Below, one piece after another: positions 16,966 to 25,199 of a stretch of DNA of 56,864 bases. The stretch is taken from positions 1 through 56,864 of the forward strand of contig CACZPU010000040.1 of NCBI GenBank assembly GCA_902783165.1, given 5' to 3'. A program made the translations under genes and the position numbers. The stretch comes from an uncultured Prevotellaceae bacterium (GTDB taxonomy: Bacteria; Bacteroidota; Bacteroidia; Bacteroidales; Bacteroidaceae). Each line of letters begins with the position of its first letter. Position 1 is the first letter of the stretch. The notes below the pieces were generated by a model that was not told the origin of the DNA, ran no database searches, and worked only from the letters and a program-made list of their open reading frames with translations.

Positions 16966-18282
16966 TTATTCTATTTCCTCATCAGCCTCGTACCCACCCA
17001 TTTCACGGAGAGCGTTCTTCAATATGGTGTGTTGACGATAGAGGTGGTTCACGGCTTCCTCTCCTCTTGTGTAGTCGTGCATGGGCGACTTTAAGAAGAA
17101 ACTGAGAAAACGCTGTGTGCCATATCGGCCGGCACGGGCAGCTAAGTCGCTAAGTAGACAGAGGTCGAGGCAGACGGGGGCCGCTAGAATGCTGTCTCGG
17201 CATAGGAAATTGATTTTAATCTGCATAGGATAGTTCATCCATCCGAAAATGTCAATGTTGTCCCAAGACTCTTTATTGTCGTTGCGAGGAGGATAGTAAT
17301 TGATGCGCACCTTATGGTAATAGTCTGTATAAAGGTCTGGTTGTTCCTCGGCTTTTAGAATTGTCCCGAGTGTGGAGAGCTTTGACACCTCTTTTGTACG
17401 AAAATTTTCGGGCTCGTCGAGCACCAGGCCGTCGCGGTTGCCGAGAATGTTAGTAGAGAACCAGCCGTCGAGACCAAGGCAACGGGTGCCAAAAATTGGT
17501 GCAAATCCGCTCTTCACCAGTGTCTGGCCGGTTTTGAAATCCTTGCCAGCTATAGGCATCTTTGTTACTTCTGCCAGTTGCCACATGGCAGGTATATCAA
17601 CTGTGGTGTTGGGGGCGCCCATGATGAAGGGACATCCCTCTACCAAGGCAGCATAAGCGTAACACATTGATGGGGCAATGTGTTCACGATCATCATTCTT
17701 CATGGCAGCTTCCAAATCGGCAAGCTGATAGTGGACCTGCTCGTTGACGGGCACATAAATTTCGGTTGATGCTGCCCAGAGTACGACAATACGGCTACAT
17801 CTGCTCTGCTCACGGAATTGGCAAATGTCCTCGCGCAGCTGCTCTACCATCTCCCAACGAGTTGCACACTGTTTCACGTTGTCACCATTAAGACGTTTGG
17901 CAAAGTTCTTGTCGAAGGCTGCTTTCATTGGTACAATTTGCTCTAACTCATCACGTACCGGCTCGATGTCTTCGCGCTTAAGTACCTCTGCATAGACAGC
18001 TGCCTGATAGGCATTCTGTGGATAAACATCCCAGCAGCCGAACACGATGTCATCGAGTTTGGCCAATGGTACAAGCTCACCATAATGCAAATAGCGTTTG
18101 TCCTCTCCATGTCCGACACGCACCTTATCATATTGCGTCATCGAGCCAATAGGTTTTGCCAATCCTTTGCGTGCCATCAGCACGCCAGTCATGAATGTTG
18201 TTGCTACTGCGCCGTTTCCAACAATTAGGATACCTAACTTGCCCTCTGCAAGTTTTACATTGTTTTCTTTCTTCATTTTCAA
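16966..18282 (-). CDS. Myo-inositol-1-phosphate synthase
   Basis: This 438-residue enzyme converts glucose 6-phosphate to inositol 3-phosphate with NAD. The Rossmann motif VGNGAVATTF is at residues 21-30. Typical family blocks follow: LWAASTE, GCPFIMGAPNTT, AGKDFKTGQT, LGNRDG and the Lys-rich catalytic region around SKLSTLG. In Bacteroides a homologous synthase feeds phosphoinositol lipids, including inositol dihydroceramide. The usual partner genes (inositol-phosphate transferase, phosphatase) are not next to it here. It stands alone, with a 610-base gap upstream and no clear promoter. Serine palmitoyltransferase elsewhere in the window makes an inositol-sphingolipid role plausible. Confidence 0.93.
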   Translation of the reverse strand: MKMKKENNVKLAEGKLGILIVGNGAVATTFMTGVLMARKGLAKPIGSMTQYDKVRVGHGEDKRYLHYGELVPLAKLDDIVFGCWDVYPQNAYQAAVYAEVLKREDIEPVRDELEQIVPMKAAFDKNFAKRLNGDNVKQCATRWEMVEQLREDICQFREQSRCSRIVVLWAASTEIYVPVNEQVHYQLADLEAAMKNDDREHIAPSMCYAYAALVEGCPFIMGAPNTTVDIPAMWQLAEVTKMPIAGKDFKTGQTLVKSGFAPIFGTRCLGLDGWFSTNILGNRDGLVLDEPENFRTKEVSKLSTLGTILKAEEQPDLYTDYYHKVRINYYPPRNDNKESWDNIDIFGWMNYPMQIKINFLCRDSILAAPVCLDLCLLSDLAARAGRYGTQRFLSFFLKSPMHDYTRGEEAVNHLYRQHTILKNALREMGGYEADEEIE

Positions 18283-18892
18283 TATAATTTATTATGAATA
18301 ATAGCCAATCACTTGTGCAACTTTTTTATCTCAAGTCTATATTCGGAGGATAATGATGTAGACCAATAAGGGTTGTGGAAAAGAAACATATATAGTTCTA
18401 TCATGTTGATATAAAATGAGAATTCGTCGATGCTTATCAAATCTCCTTTAAAGTCTAGTTTCATTCTACAAAACAAGCAGAAATAGTAACACTTTCTATT
18501 AAAGTGAACTTTCTTCAATATTTTATTCTTATCGTATTATGGAGTTTTCGAAATACATGCAATAAAGCAAAAACTCATGTCCTCGATAAGATAAGTTCGG
18601 ACAGAAAAGATATTTGGTAGTTTAGTTCGTTTTGATCATTTTCCCGTAAAGGCTATTACCTTTGGGATGCGGATGATGTCTTTGTTCGTTTTTGTTTTAC
18701 TTCATGAGCAATTGAGTTTAAAAGTTACTTCTACTGAGATTCTATTATTTATGGCACAATTTTACGAATTATTTTTATTAATCTGCAATATGTCGTAGAA
18801 TAATTGATGAATTCAGTAAGCTTTATTCCAATGATAATTATTATATTCTGACAATTTTTTGAATGATGTATTTGGAATTCAGAAATAGTGGC
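18283..18892. other. AT-rich 610-base intergenic region, nothing recognised
   Basis: I find no convincing gene, RNA or repeat. A 69-codon minus-strand frame (18309-18518) has no plausible start context or family. A small AAAGG/CCTTT hairpin lies near 18650. The region separates the lipoprotein at 18893 from the inositol-phosphate synthase and probably holds the latter's promoter, but I cannot point to it. Confidence 0.6.
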
Positions 18893-19249
18893 TTAGTTTT
18901 CCTTCAGCGCTACCACATGTTTTAAATCCTTGTCAAGATAGAAAGTGAACTTTAGTGTATCGCTTTTACCCATCAGTTTTACTCGCATATAATAAAGAGG
19001 CTCTGTGGGTTCACCATAATGAATGCTGTTCTTGAAATGTTTCATTCCAAGTGCTTGCTGCTGCATAGTGGTCACAGTGCTATTGCTGATTCTGTTTGTT
19101 GAGGCTAGCCTGTCGAAATCGGTGGTAAAATCATATTCTTTCTTGAGATTTTCATCAAGGAATTTGTTAACAACCGATTTGGCCTGATGCTTCTGTCCGC
19201 ATGAAACCATGAGGACAGAAGCAAGAATGGCTATTAGTAATTTTCTCAT
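18893..19249 (-). CDS. Small lipoprotein of unknown function
   Basis: The 118 residues begin with a lipoprotein signal ending in LMVSC (Cys17), followed by GQKHQAKS, which is not acidic, so inner-leaflet outer-membrane or periplasmic anchoring is likely. The mature part (about 100 residues) mixes a helical first half with beta strands (PLYYMRVKLMGKSDTLKFTFYLDKDL). It starts one base after the pepD stop and is surely co-transcribed with it. I do not recognise a family. Confidence 0.82.
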   Translation of the reverse strand: MRKLLIAILASVLMVSCGQKHQAKSVVNKFLDENLKKEYDFTTDFDRLASTNRISNSTVTTMQQQALGMKHFKNSIHYGEPTEPLYYMRVKLMGKSDTLKFTFYLDKDLKHVVALKEN

Positions 19250-19250
19250 C

Positions 19251-20711
19251 TTATTTCTTGACTGGAATGTTCTTCAGAATCTCCAGCAAATGATCCCAAA
19301 CCATCTTCACAGTAGGAATGTGTAAGCGTTCGTCGGGCGAGTGTACACCGCGAAGGGTTGGGCCAAAGGATACCATGTCGAGATTAGGATATTTCTCGGA
19401 GAACAAACCGCACTCAAGACCAGCATGGATTCCCAACACTTTAGGTTCCTTTCCAAAGAGTTTCTTGTAGGTTTCAACAACAAGAGCAGTCAGTTCGCTA
19501 TTTGGATTCATCTTCCAAGCGGGGTAACCGTCGCCTTGAATCACTTCTGCGCCTGCCAATTGGAACACAGCCTTGATGGTGGCTGCTTGATTATCGAGTG
19601 CGCTCATAACGTTGCTTCGTTGTGAGGTGACAATAAGCACCTTGTCTTCGGTCGTTTCTACGCTTGCCACATTATTGGATGTTTCCACCATCCAAGCCAA
19701 AGCCTCGTCTTGGCACATAGCGAACACACCATTGTCGGCAGCTTGCAATGCTTGAATAAGTTTGGTGCTTGTTTCGATAGGTAGCACTTTTGCGGCCTCT
19801 GCACTTTCCATATTGAACTGCATTGACTTTTCAGTTACATGGTATTCTTCTTCGACTTCTGCCGTGAAGACATTCCACATAGCCCGAACATCTTCTTTTT
19901 TGTCGTTTGCTACACCAAAAATAATGAATCCATCACGAGGAATAGCGTTGTGCAACTTTCCACCATTGAAACAAGCCAAGCGGAGTCCGCAAGATTCTTG
20001 AACTTTGTAGAGGAAACGGGCGAGAATCTTAATGGCGTTGCCTCGCTTCTTATTAATGTCGTCTCCAGAGTGACCGCCTACCAGTCCTTTAAGGGATGCT
20101 TTTATGAAGAACAGGTCAGATGGAGCATCTTCTTTCTGGAAATGGAAAGTGGCTGTGGTATTGCGACCACCCGCACATGAAACGAAAATTTGGCCTTCAT
20201 CTTCAGAGTCCAGATTGATAAGCATATCGCCAGACATGAAACCTGGTTTCATTCCCTCTGCACCAGTGAGGCCGGTTTCCTCGTCACGTGTGAAAACACA
20301 TTCTATTGGTCCATGCTCTATGTCGTTTGAGTCAAGTATTGCCAGTTCAATGGCGCATCCGATACCGTCATCTGCTCCAAGGGTTGTTCCCTTTGCTGTC
20401 AGCCATTCTCCATCTACGTAGGTTTGAATAGCGTCTTTGTCAAAATCGAAGTCGATGTCAACAAGTTTCTCACACACCATGTCCATATGGCTCTGCAGAA
20501 TCACCGTTTCTCTGTTTTCAAAGCCAGGGGTAGCTCCCTTTCTGATGATTACGTTACCAGTTTCGTCAACCACGGTTTCCAAGCCATGTGTTTCACCAAA
20601 CTGTTTTAGATACTCAATCATTTTTTCCTCGCGCTTTGAAGGACGTGGAATCTCGTTAATTTTTGCGAATTGTTCAAATACGCAAGCAGGTTTTAAATCA
20701 CTTTTATTCAT
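19251..20711 (-). CDS. pepD: Aminoacyl-histidine dipeptidase PepD (M20 family)
   Basis: The start at 20711 gives 486 residues, the usual PepD length (about 485); the frame stays open further upstream, but the extra part is not PepD-like and crosses a promoter. M20 zinc-site motifs are clear: LQSHMDMVCEK, GADDGIGCAIEL, DEETGLTGAEG and, late, HAGLECGLFSE. The enzyme hydrolyses Xaa-His and other dipeptides in the cytoplasm. A minus-strand -7 box (complement of 20762-20769) lies about 50 bases upstream and overlaps the divergent promoter at 20725-20758. Confidence 0.95.
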   Translation of the reverse strand: MNKSDLKPACVFEQFAKINEIPRPSKREEKMIEYLKQFGETHGLETVVDETGNVIIRKGATPGFENRETVILQSHMDMVCEKLVDIDFDFDKDAIQTYVDGEWLTAKGTTLGADDGIGCAIELAILDSNDIEHGPIECVFTRDEETGLTGAEGMKPGFMSGDMLINLDSEDEGQIFVSCAGGRNTTATFHFQKEDAPSDLFFIKASLKGLVGGHSGDDINKKRGNAIKILARFLYKVQESCGLRLACFNGGKLHNAIPRDGFIIFGVANDKKEDVRAMWNVFTAEVEEEYHVTEKSMQFNMESAEAAKVLPIETSTKLIQALQAADNGVFAMCQDEALAWMVETSNNVASVETTEDKVLIVTSQRSNVMSALDNQAATIKAVFQLAGAEVIQGDGYPAWKMNPNSELTALVVETYKKLFGKEPKVLGIHAGLECGLFSEKYPNLDMVSFGPTLRGVHSPDERLHIPTVKMVWDHLLEILKNIPVKK

Positions 20712-20724
20712 TATTATTGTTTTT

Positions 20725-20769
20725 TTTGAGTGAATCTCATAATTAATCATTAACTTTGCAGCAAAATTA
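20725..20769. promoter_or_regulatory. Overlapping divergent promoters: pepD (minus) and small membrane protein (plus)
   Basis: On the plus strand TTTG (20725-20728) and TAACTTTG (20751-20758) form a promoter with a 22-base spacer. On the minus strand TAATTTTG (complement of 20762-20769) is the best -7 box for pepD, without a clear -33. The two -7 boxes are three bases apart, so the two transcripts would start inside each other's promoter and should interfere. Confidence 0.5.
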
Positions 20770-20775
20770 CAAAAA

Positions 20776-20970
20776 ATGGTAGAAATACTCGCTATTACCG
20801 TGTTAATAATTGCTATTGCAGTGGCATTATTGCTGATAAAGCTTTTTTTCAAGCGTGATGGGCAGTTCACATCGATGCATATACACGACAGCGAGGCAAT
20901 GAAACAACGTGGCATTCGTTGCGTGCTCGATCAAGATAGTGAGGCACGTAAGGAAGGAAAGGCATATTAG
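20776..20970 (+). CDS. Small single-pass membrane protein, unknown function
   Basis: The 64 residues hold one membrane segment (residues 4-24, rich in Ile, Leu, Val and Ala), a basic edge (KLFFKRDGQF) that should be cytoplasmic, and a short polar tail. The strong upstream promoter and codon pattern support a real gene. It precedes the Skp-like lipoprotein gene by 58 bases. I know of similar short proteins in Bacteroidales, but no function. Confidence 0.75.
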   Translation: MVEILAITVLIIAIAVALLLIKLFFKRDGQFTSMHIHDSEAMKQRGIRCVLDQDSEARKEGKAY

Positions 20971-21028
20971 CCAGTCGTATGGATGTCCAAGGGAATTATT
21001 AAGTTATAACAATTAAATAGAACAAAAA

Positions 21029-21631
21029 ATGAAAAAAGTTTTAGTGATGGTCATGGCAGCATTTGCCTTGACAGCTTGCAACAAGCAAGCACCCCAGATG
21101 GATGAAAAGTCAAAGTCAGCAGAGACAAATGCTTCAGAAATGAAAATTGCTTATGTGGAGGTTGATTCCATCATGTCACAGTACAAGTTCTGTAAAGAGT
21201 ATTCTGCTATTCTTCAGAAAAAAGGACAGAACATTCAAAATACAATTGAGCATAAAGGACAAAATCTGCAAGCTGCTGCAGCAAAGTTCCAACAGGACCT
21301 TCAAAACAACAAATACACTCAGCAGCAAGCAGAGGCTGTGAATGCAGGTTTACAAAGACAGCAGGCTGATCTTCAGGCATTGCAGCAGAGACTGAGCAAT
21401 GAATTCCAGTCAGAAACAGATAAATTCAATACAGCATTGCGCGACAGTCTGCAGCACTTCCTTGCCAAATATAACAAGGATAAGAAGTATGCGCTTATTC
21501 TTTCGAAGGCTGGCGACAATATTCTCTATGCCGACAAGGTTTATGATATTACAGAGGATGTTATTGCAGGTTTGAACAAGGCTTACAAGAGCACAGCAGC
21601 CGCCAAGGAAAAGAAAGAGGAAAAGAAATAA
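21029..21631 (+). CDS. OmpH/Skp-like periplasmic chaperone, lipoprotein form
   Basis: The 200 residues begin with a signal ending in the lipobox LTAC (Cys17). The mature part matches OmpH/Skp: a first strand (MKIAYVEVDSIMSQYK), two long helical arms (about residues 65-140, rich in Gln and Ala) and a returning strand (KKYALILSKAGDNILYAD). Skp holds unfolded outer-membrane proteins in the periplasm. Classical Skp is soluble; here a lipid anchor is predicted, so it would act at a membrane surface. The tail is very basic and acidic by turns (KEKKEEKK). A strong terminator follows. Confidence 0.88.
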   Translation: MKKVLVMVMAAFALTACNKQAPQMDEKSKSAETNASEMKIAYVEVDSIMSQYKFCKEYSAILQKKGQNIQNTIEHKGQNLQAAAAKFQQDLQNNKYTQQQAEAVNAGLQRQQADLQALQQRLSNEFQSETDKFNTALRDSLQHFLAKYNKDKKYALILSKAGDNILYADKVYDITEDVIAGLNKAYKSTAAAKEKKEEKK

Positions 21632-21652
21632 TTACATTGTCCCTATAATATA

Positions 21653-21687
21653 ATAAGGTGTAACTTCTGTTGCACCTTATTTTCTTG
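21653..21687 (+). terminator. Rho-independent terminator of the Skp-like gene
   Basis: ATAAGGTGTAAC (21653-21664) pairs with GTTGCACCTTAT (21669-21680) around a TTCT loop: a 12-base stem with one G-T pair, then TTTCTTG. Confidence 0.88.
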
Positions 21688-21732
21688 TATAAAGGTAGCT
21701 CGCTAATAATTTAGGAGTTCTTTTTCCACGGG

Positions 21733-23283
21733 ATGAAGACGAATGGCAAAATACAATTAGCTCCGTTGGCGCGTGTGGTTGTTCCGATGATGGTAGGAAT
21801 AACTGTTGCCGATACCTTGGACCTACCTGTAGTATGGTGGTTGTTGCCCCTTATATTGATTTTGCTGTTGGCTTTCTTTGTCTCACGTCGTCCTATTACC
21901 CAGACGGTGCTTGTATTGTTGGCTTTTTTCTTTCTTGGCGGAATGCTGTTGAGCATACAATTACAACAAAACAGACCGGAACTTCCTCAGCAAGATTTCC
22001 TGTTTGAGGGCGTGATTGTGAATGAGCCCGTGGAAAAGAATAAGGTTATGGTATGCGACTTGATAATAACCAACCTTTCCCGTCCGGTTAAGATTAAAGC
22101 ATCGTTCTGGAAGGACCGTCGCAGCAAATCGTTACAAATAGGGGAGGGGGTTCGTGGTGTTATGCGATTGGATTCACTCACTAATGGTCAGTTATATTCG
22201 CATAAAGGAAGCACATCATCGTCATTCCATAGAAAATCCTCTTTTGATTACAAAAAATACTTGCTGCGTCACAATTTCGTTGCCACAACTTTTTTGTATT
22301 CAGATAGTTGGAGAAGACAGGTCGTTAGTTTACGCTCGTTATCTTACATCAAGCGAACTCGGCTCGCAGCCTTGATATATCGTAGAAAACTACTTGACAT
22401 CTTTCGTTCTCATGACATTCTTCAACATGATTTCGCTGTGATAGCGGCAATGACTTTGGGCGATAAATCCCAATTGTCTCAAGAAACAAAGGATTTGTTT
22501 TCTGCTACAGGTGCCTCACATGTACTTGCTCTTTCCGGTCTTCATTTGGGCATTGTCTATGGTTTGCTCTCCATGCTTTATAGAGGCAGGCGTTATCGGT
22601 GGCTGTTTGAAATTATCGTCTTAATAGCCATATGGTCGTATACAGTGATGGTTGGAATGTCACCATCTGTAGTCCGTTCGGCTTCGATGCTTACCGTGTA
22701 TTCCGTTATGGGTTTGCTGTACCGTGACAAGATGTCTTTCAATGTGATTTCACTAGCTGCAATCGTCATGCTCATAGTGAGTCCGTCAGATTTGTTCGAT
22801 GTGGGTTTTCAATTATCATACACTGCTGTGTTGGCCATTATCCTCTTATACAACCCGTTGTGTAAATTGATTCCACATTTCCGTTTCAAACTGGTTGACG
22901 GATTGCTTAAAATGTTGATAGTCAGTCTTTCTGCACAAATAGGTACCAGCCCGCTTGTCGCTTATTATTTTGGAATCATTCCATGCTATTCCATTTTGTC
23001 AAGTTTGGTGGTTATCCCTGCTGCAACAATCATTATCTATGTGGCAATGATGATGATTGTTTTTTCGTTTTGGACAGCAGCAGGAAATCTTTGTGCAGAG
23101 ATTTTGTCCGGAGTGGTTGGATTTATGAGCAGTGCGCTTACCTGGATTAGCAATCTACCTGGTGCCACCATCGTGAACATCCGTTTGTCTTGTATTCAAG
23201 TGTGGATGATATATGTAGTATTCTTTTCACTTTATTTGATGATTCGCTACATACAACTTGTGGGAAAGAAAAAAAAATTGTAA
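21733..23283 (+). CDS. ComEC/Rec2 family membrane protein lacking the metallo-hydrolase domain
   Basis: The 516 residues have an N-terminal membrane region and OB-like domain (about residues 85-180, FEGVIVNEPVEKNKVMV) and then the competence core of membrane helices, with the family signature ATGASHVLALSGLHLGIVYG at about 257-276. ComEC forms the inner-membrane channel for DNA uptake. The C-terminal metallo-beta-lactamase-like domain of the full-length form (700-800 residues) is absent, as in some Bacteroidota members. It ends in a Lys-rich tail. Role in DNA import is inferred from the family. Confidence 0.9.
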   Translation: MKTNGKIQLAPLARVVVPMMVGITVADTLDLPVVWWLLPLILILLLAFFVSRRPITQTVLVLLAFFFLGGMLLSIQLQQNRPELPQQDFLFEGVIVNEPVEKNKVMVCDLIITNLSRPVKIKASFWKDRRSKSLQIGEGVRGVMRLDSLTNGQLYSHKGSTSSSFHRKSSFDYKKYLLRHNFVATTFLYSDSWRRQVVSLRSLSYIKRTRLAALIYRRKLLDIFRSHDILQHDFAVIAAMTLGDKSQLSQETKDLFSATGASHVLALSGLHLGIVYGLLSMLYRGRRYRWLFEIIVLIAIWSYTVMVGMSPSVVRSASMLTVYSVMGLLYRDKMSFNVISLAAIVMLIVSPSDLFDVGFQLSYTAVLAIILLYNPLCKLIPHFRFKLVDGLLKMLIVSLSAQIGTSPLVAYYFGIIPCYSILSSLVVIPAATIIIYVAMMMIVFSFWTAAGNLCAEILSGVVGFMSSALTWISNLPGATIVNIRLSCIQVWMIYVVFFSLYLMIRYIQLVGKKKKL

Positions 23284-23288
23284 CTTTG
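23257..23288 (+). promoter_or_regulatory. Promoter of truA, within the end of the ComEC gene
   Basis: CTTG (23257-23260), a 20-base spacer and TAACTTTG (23281-23288) form a full promoter that overlaps the ComEC stop codon. Only 10 bases separate the -7 box from the truA start at 23299, so the leader would be about five bases. Confidence 0.65.
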
Positions 23289-23298
23289 TCTGCGAATC

Positions 23299-24042
23299 AT
23301 GATACGCTATTTTATTTATTTGAGTTATGATGGCACTGCCTATCATGGATGGCAGATTCAGCCCAATGGGGATTCCGTTCAGGAGAGATTGCAACAGGGG
23401 TTGTCCACATTGCTGAGAAGAGACACCACCGTTGTTGGAGCTGGGCGTACGGATACGGGTGTGCATGCACGTATGATGGTGGCTCATTTCGATGTGGAGT
23501 CAGAATTGGATACAGTGCAATTAACCTATCGGCTCAATAAGATATTGCCAAAAGACATATCGGTTCAGAAAGTTTGTAAGGTGGATAATGAGATGCATGC
23601 TCGATTTAGCGCTACCACACGTACGTATCATTATTATCTTCATACCAATAAGAATCCGTTCCTTCGTCATTATTCTTGCGAGTTGCATTATCCTCTCAAT
23701 TTCGAAAACATGAATAGGGCTGCTGCTCATCTGTTAGACTATGAAGATTTTGGAGCGTTCTGCAAGAGCCATTCTGATGTTAAGACAACCTTGTGTCATG
23801 TAACAGAAGCATCTTGGATTAAAATCGATGAGCATTCGTGGTACTTCCGAATCACGGCAAACCGCTTTCTGCGCAATATGGTTCGGGCGGTAGTCGGCAC
23901 GTTGATTGAAGTTGGGCGTGGCCGAATGAGTGTTGACGAATTCTGCAGAGTCGTAGAGGGTAAAAAGCGTACTGATGCAGGTGAAAGTATGCCGGGCAAT
24001 GCCTTGTTCTTGGAATATGTTGGATATGAGCCAAATACATAA
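23299..24042 (+). CDS. truA: tRNA pseudouridine synthase A
   Basis: TruA makes pseudouridine at positions 38-40 of the tRNA anticodon arm. The 247 residues show the catalytic Asp in AGRTDTGVHAR, the tRNA-contact YHYYLHTNKNPF region and FLRNMVRAVVGTLIEVGRG near residue 195. It has its own promoter and essentially no leader. The final codons (encoding VGYEPNT) and stop lie in a 38-base sequence repeated 66 bases downstream (24084-24121). Confidence 0.97.
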   Translation: MIRYFIYLSYDGTAYHGWQIQPNGDSVQERLQQGLSTLLRRDTTVVGAGRTDTGVHARMMVAHFDVESELDTVQLTYRLNKILPKDISVQKVCKVDNEMHARFSATTRTYHYYLHTNKNPFLRHYSCELHYPLNFENMNRAAAHLLDYEDFGAFCKSHSDVKTTLCHVTEASWIKIDEHSWYFRITANRFLRNMVRAVVGTLIEVGRGRMSVDEFCRVVEGKKRTDAGESMPGNALFLEYVGYEPNT

Positions 24043-24121
24043 GGTTCCGCCACTTATCAATACCGTATACAGCATAAGGAGTTTGTTGGATATGAGCCAA
24101 ATACATAAGGTTCCGCCACTT
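24018..24121. repeat. 38-bp direct repeat: end of truA and a copy downstream
   Basis: Bases 24018-24055 recur identically at 24084-24121, separated by 28 bases. Copy one includes the last codons and stop of truA; copy two is non-coding in that frame. The offset of 66 keeps one alternative frame open across both copies, but there is no sign that it is translated. Confidence 0.93.
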
Positions 24122-24276
24122 GTTTTAAACACAGTTAAAGATTATTTCCACTGTTCTGTGGTTTGTAGAACAACATGGAAATGTTTGTTGCCCTGTGCAG
24201 ACAACTCGTTTTAACTAAAAAAGGATAGAAATGTTATTTTCTTTGTCATAGTGGCATGTAAATAAATTATTTTGTG

Positions 24277-24284
24277 TATATTTG
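24277..24284 (+). promoter_or_regulatory. -7 box of the dapA promoter
   Basis: TATATTTG at 24277-24284 fits the -7 consensus. The -33 element is poor (ATG near 24256-24258). The start codon is 26 bases beyond the box. Confidence 0.5.
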
Positions 24285-24310
24285 CAAACAAATTGTAAGA
24301 TTCTATTCTT

Positions 24311-25198
24311 ATGGCACATAATTTATTTAAGGGATTGGGCATAGCGTTAGTCACTCCGTTCACATCCAGTGGTGAGGTTGACTATATGTCACTGAAAAGA
24401 TTGTTGGAATATCAAATGGACAACGGTGCAGACTTCCTCTGCATTCTAGCCACCACAGGAGAAACTCCTACACTTACTAAAGAAGAAAAACAGAACATCA
24501 AAGATTTGGTGGTAAGTATGGTTGGAGGTCGCATTCCTATTCTTATGGGATGTGGCGGAAACAACACAGCTGCCGTGATAGAGGAATTGCAGACTGCCGA
24601 TTTCAAGGGAATTGATGGTGTGCTGAGTGTATGTCCCTATTATAATAAACCTTCGCAAGAGGGATTGTATCAACATTTCAAGGCTATCGCAGGAGCAACC
24701 AAATTGCCTGTTGTGTTGTATAATGTGCCAGGTCGTACCGGAATCAATCTTAAAGCCGAAACCACAGTCAGGCTTGCTACCGATTGCGAGAATATTGTTG
24801 CTATCAAAGAAGCCAGTGGTAGTTTGGAGCAGGTTGATGAAATTATCAAAAACAAGCCAAAAGACTTCGATGTAATCAGTGGCGATGATGCTTTAACGTT
24901 CCCTATGGTGGCATGTGGAGCCGTAGGTGTTATTTCGGTTATAGGAAATGCCTTGCCAAGAGAATTCTCAAAGATGCTTCGATTGGAGTTCCGCGGAGAA
25001 TACGAGATGGCTAGAAAAATCCATCATCGTTTCACCGATTTGTTCAGTTTGCTGTTTGTCGACGGCAATCCGGCAGGTGTGAAAGCCGTTCTCCATCAGA
25101 TGGGATTCATTGAGAATGTATTGCGACTGCCGTTGGTTCCCACACGACTTACTACATTGCAACGCATCTCGGATTTATTAAGAGAATTGAAGATTTAG
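24311..25198 (+). CDS. dapA: 4-hydroxy-tetrahydrodipicolinate synthase
   Basis: DapA condenses pyruvate with aspartate semialdehyde, the first step of the diaminopimelate/lysine branch. The 295 residues carry the Schiff-base Lys166 (VAIKEASG), the proton-relay residues Thr48, Tyr111 and Tyr137 (LYNVPGRTG) and Arg142 for substrate carboxylate binding. It supplies both lysine and peptidoglycan cross-links. The AraC-type regulator gene begins one base after its stop. No lysine riboswitch is visible upstream. Confidence 0.98.
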   Translation: MAHNLFKGLGIALVTPFTSSGEVDYMSLKRLLEYQMDNGADFLCILATTGETPTLTKEEKQNIKDLVVSMVGGRIPILMGCGGNNTAAVIEELQTADFKGIDGVLSVCPYYNKPSQEGLYQHFKAIAGATKLPVVLYNVPGRTGINLKAETTVRLATDCENIVAIKEASGSLEQVDEIIKNKPKDFDVISGDDALTFPMVACGAVGVISVIGNALPREFSKMLRLEFRGEYEMARKIHHRFTDLFSLLFVDGNPAGVKAVLHQMGFIENVLRLPLVPTRLTTLQRISDLLRELKI

Positions 25199-25199
25199 G

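Noticed and set aside
18309-18518. 69-codon minus-strand frame in the blank region
   Set aside because: No start context, family or promoter; the composition is that of random AT-rich sequence.
24018-24121. Two-repeat CRISPR-like unit (38-base repeats, 28-base gap)
   Set aside because: One copy is part of truA and there are no cas genes; duplication explains it better.
23975-24214. 79-codon plus-strand frame across truA's end with an internal peptide repeat
   Set aside because: It runs out of frame inside truA, and the peptide repeat follows from the 66-base DNA offset.
24122-24310. Lysine riboswitch or T-box upstream of dapA
   Set aside because: No conserved core or terminator-antiterminator pair is visible in the 190 bases.
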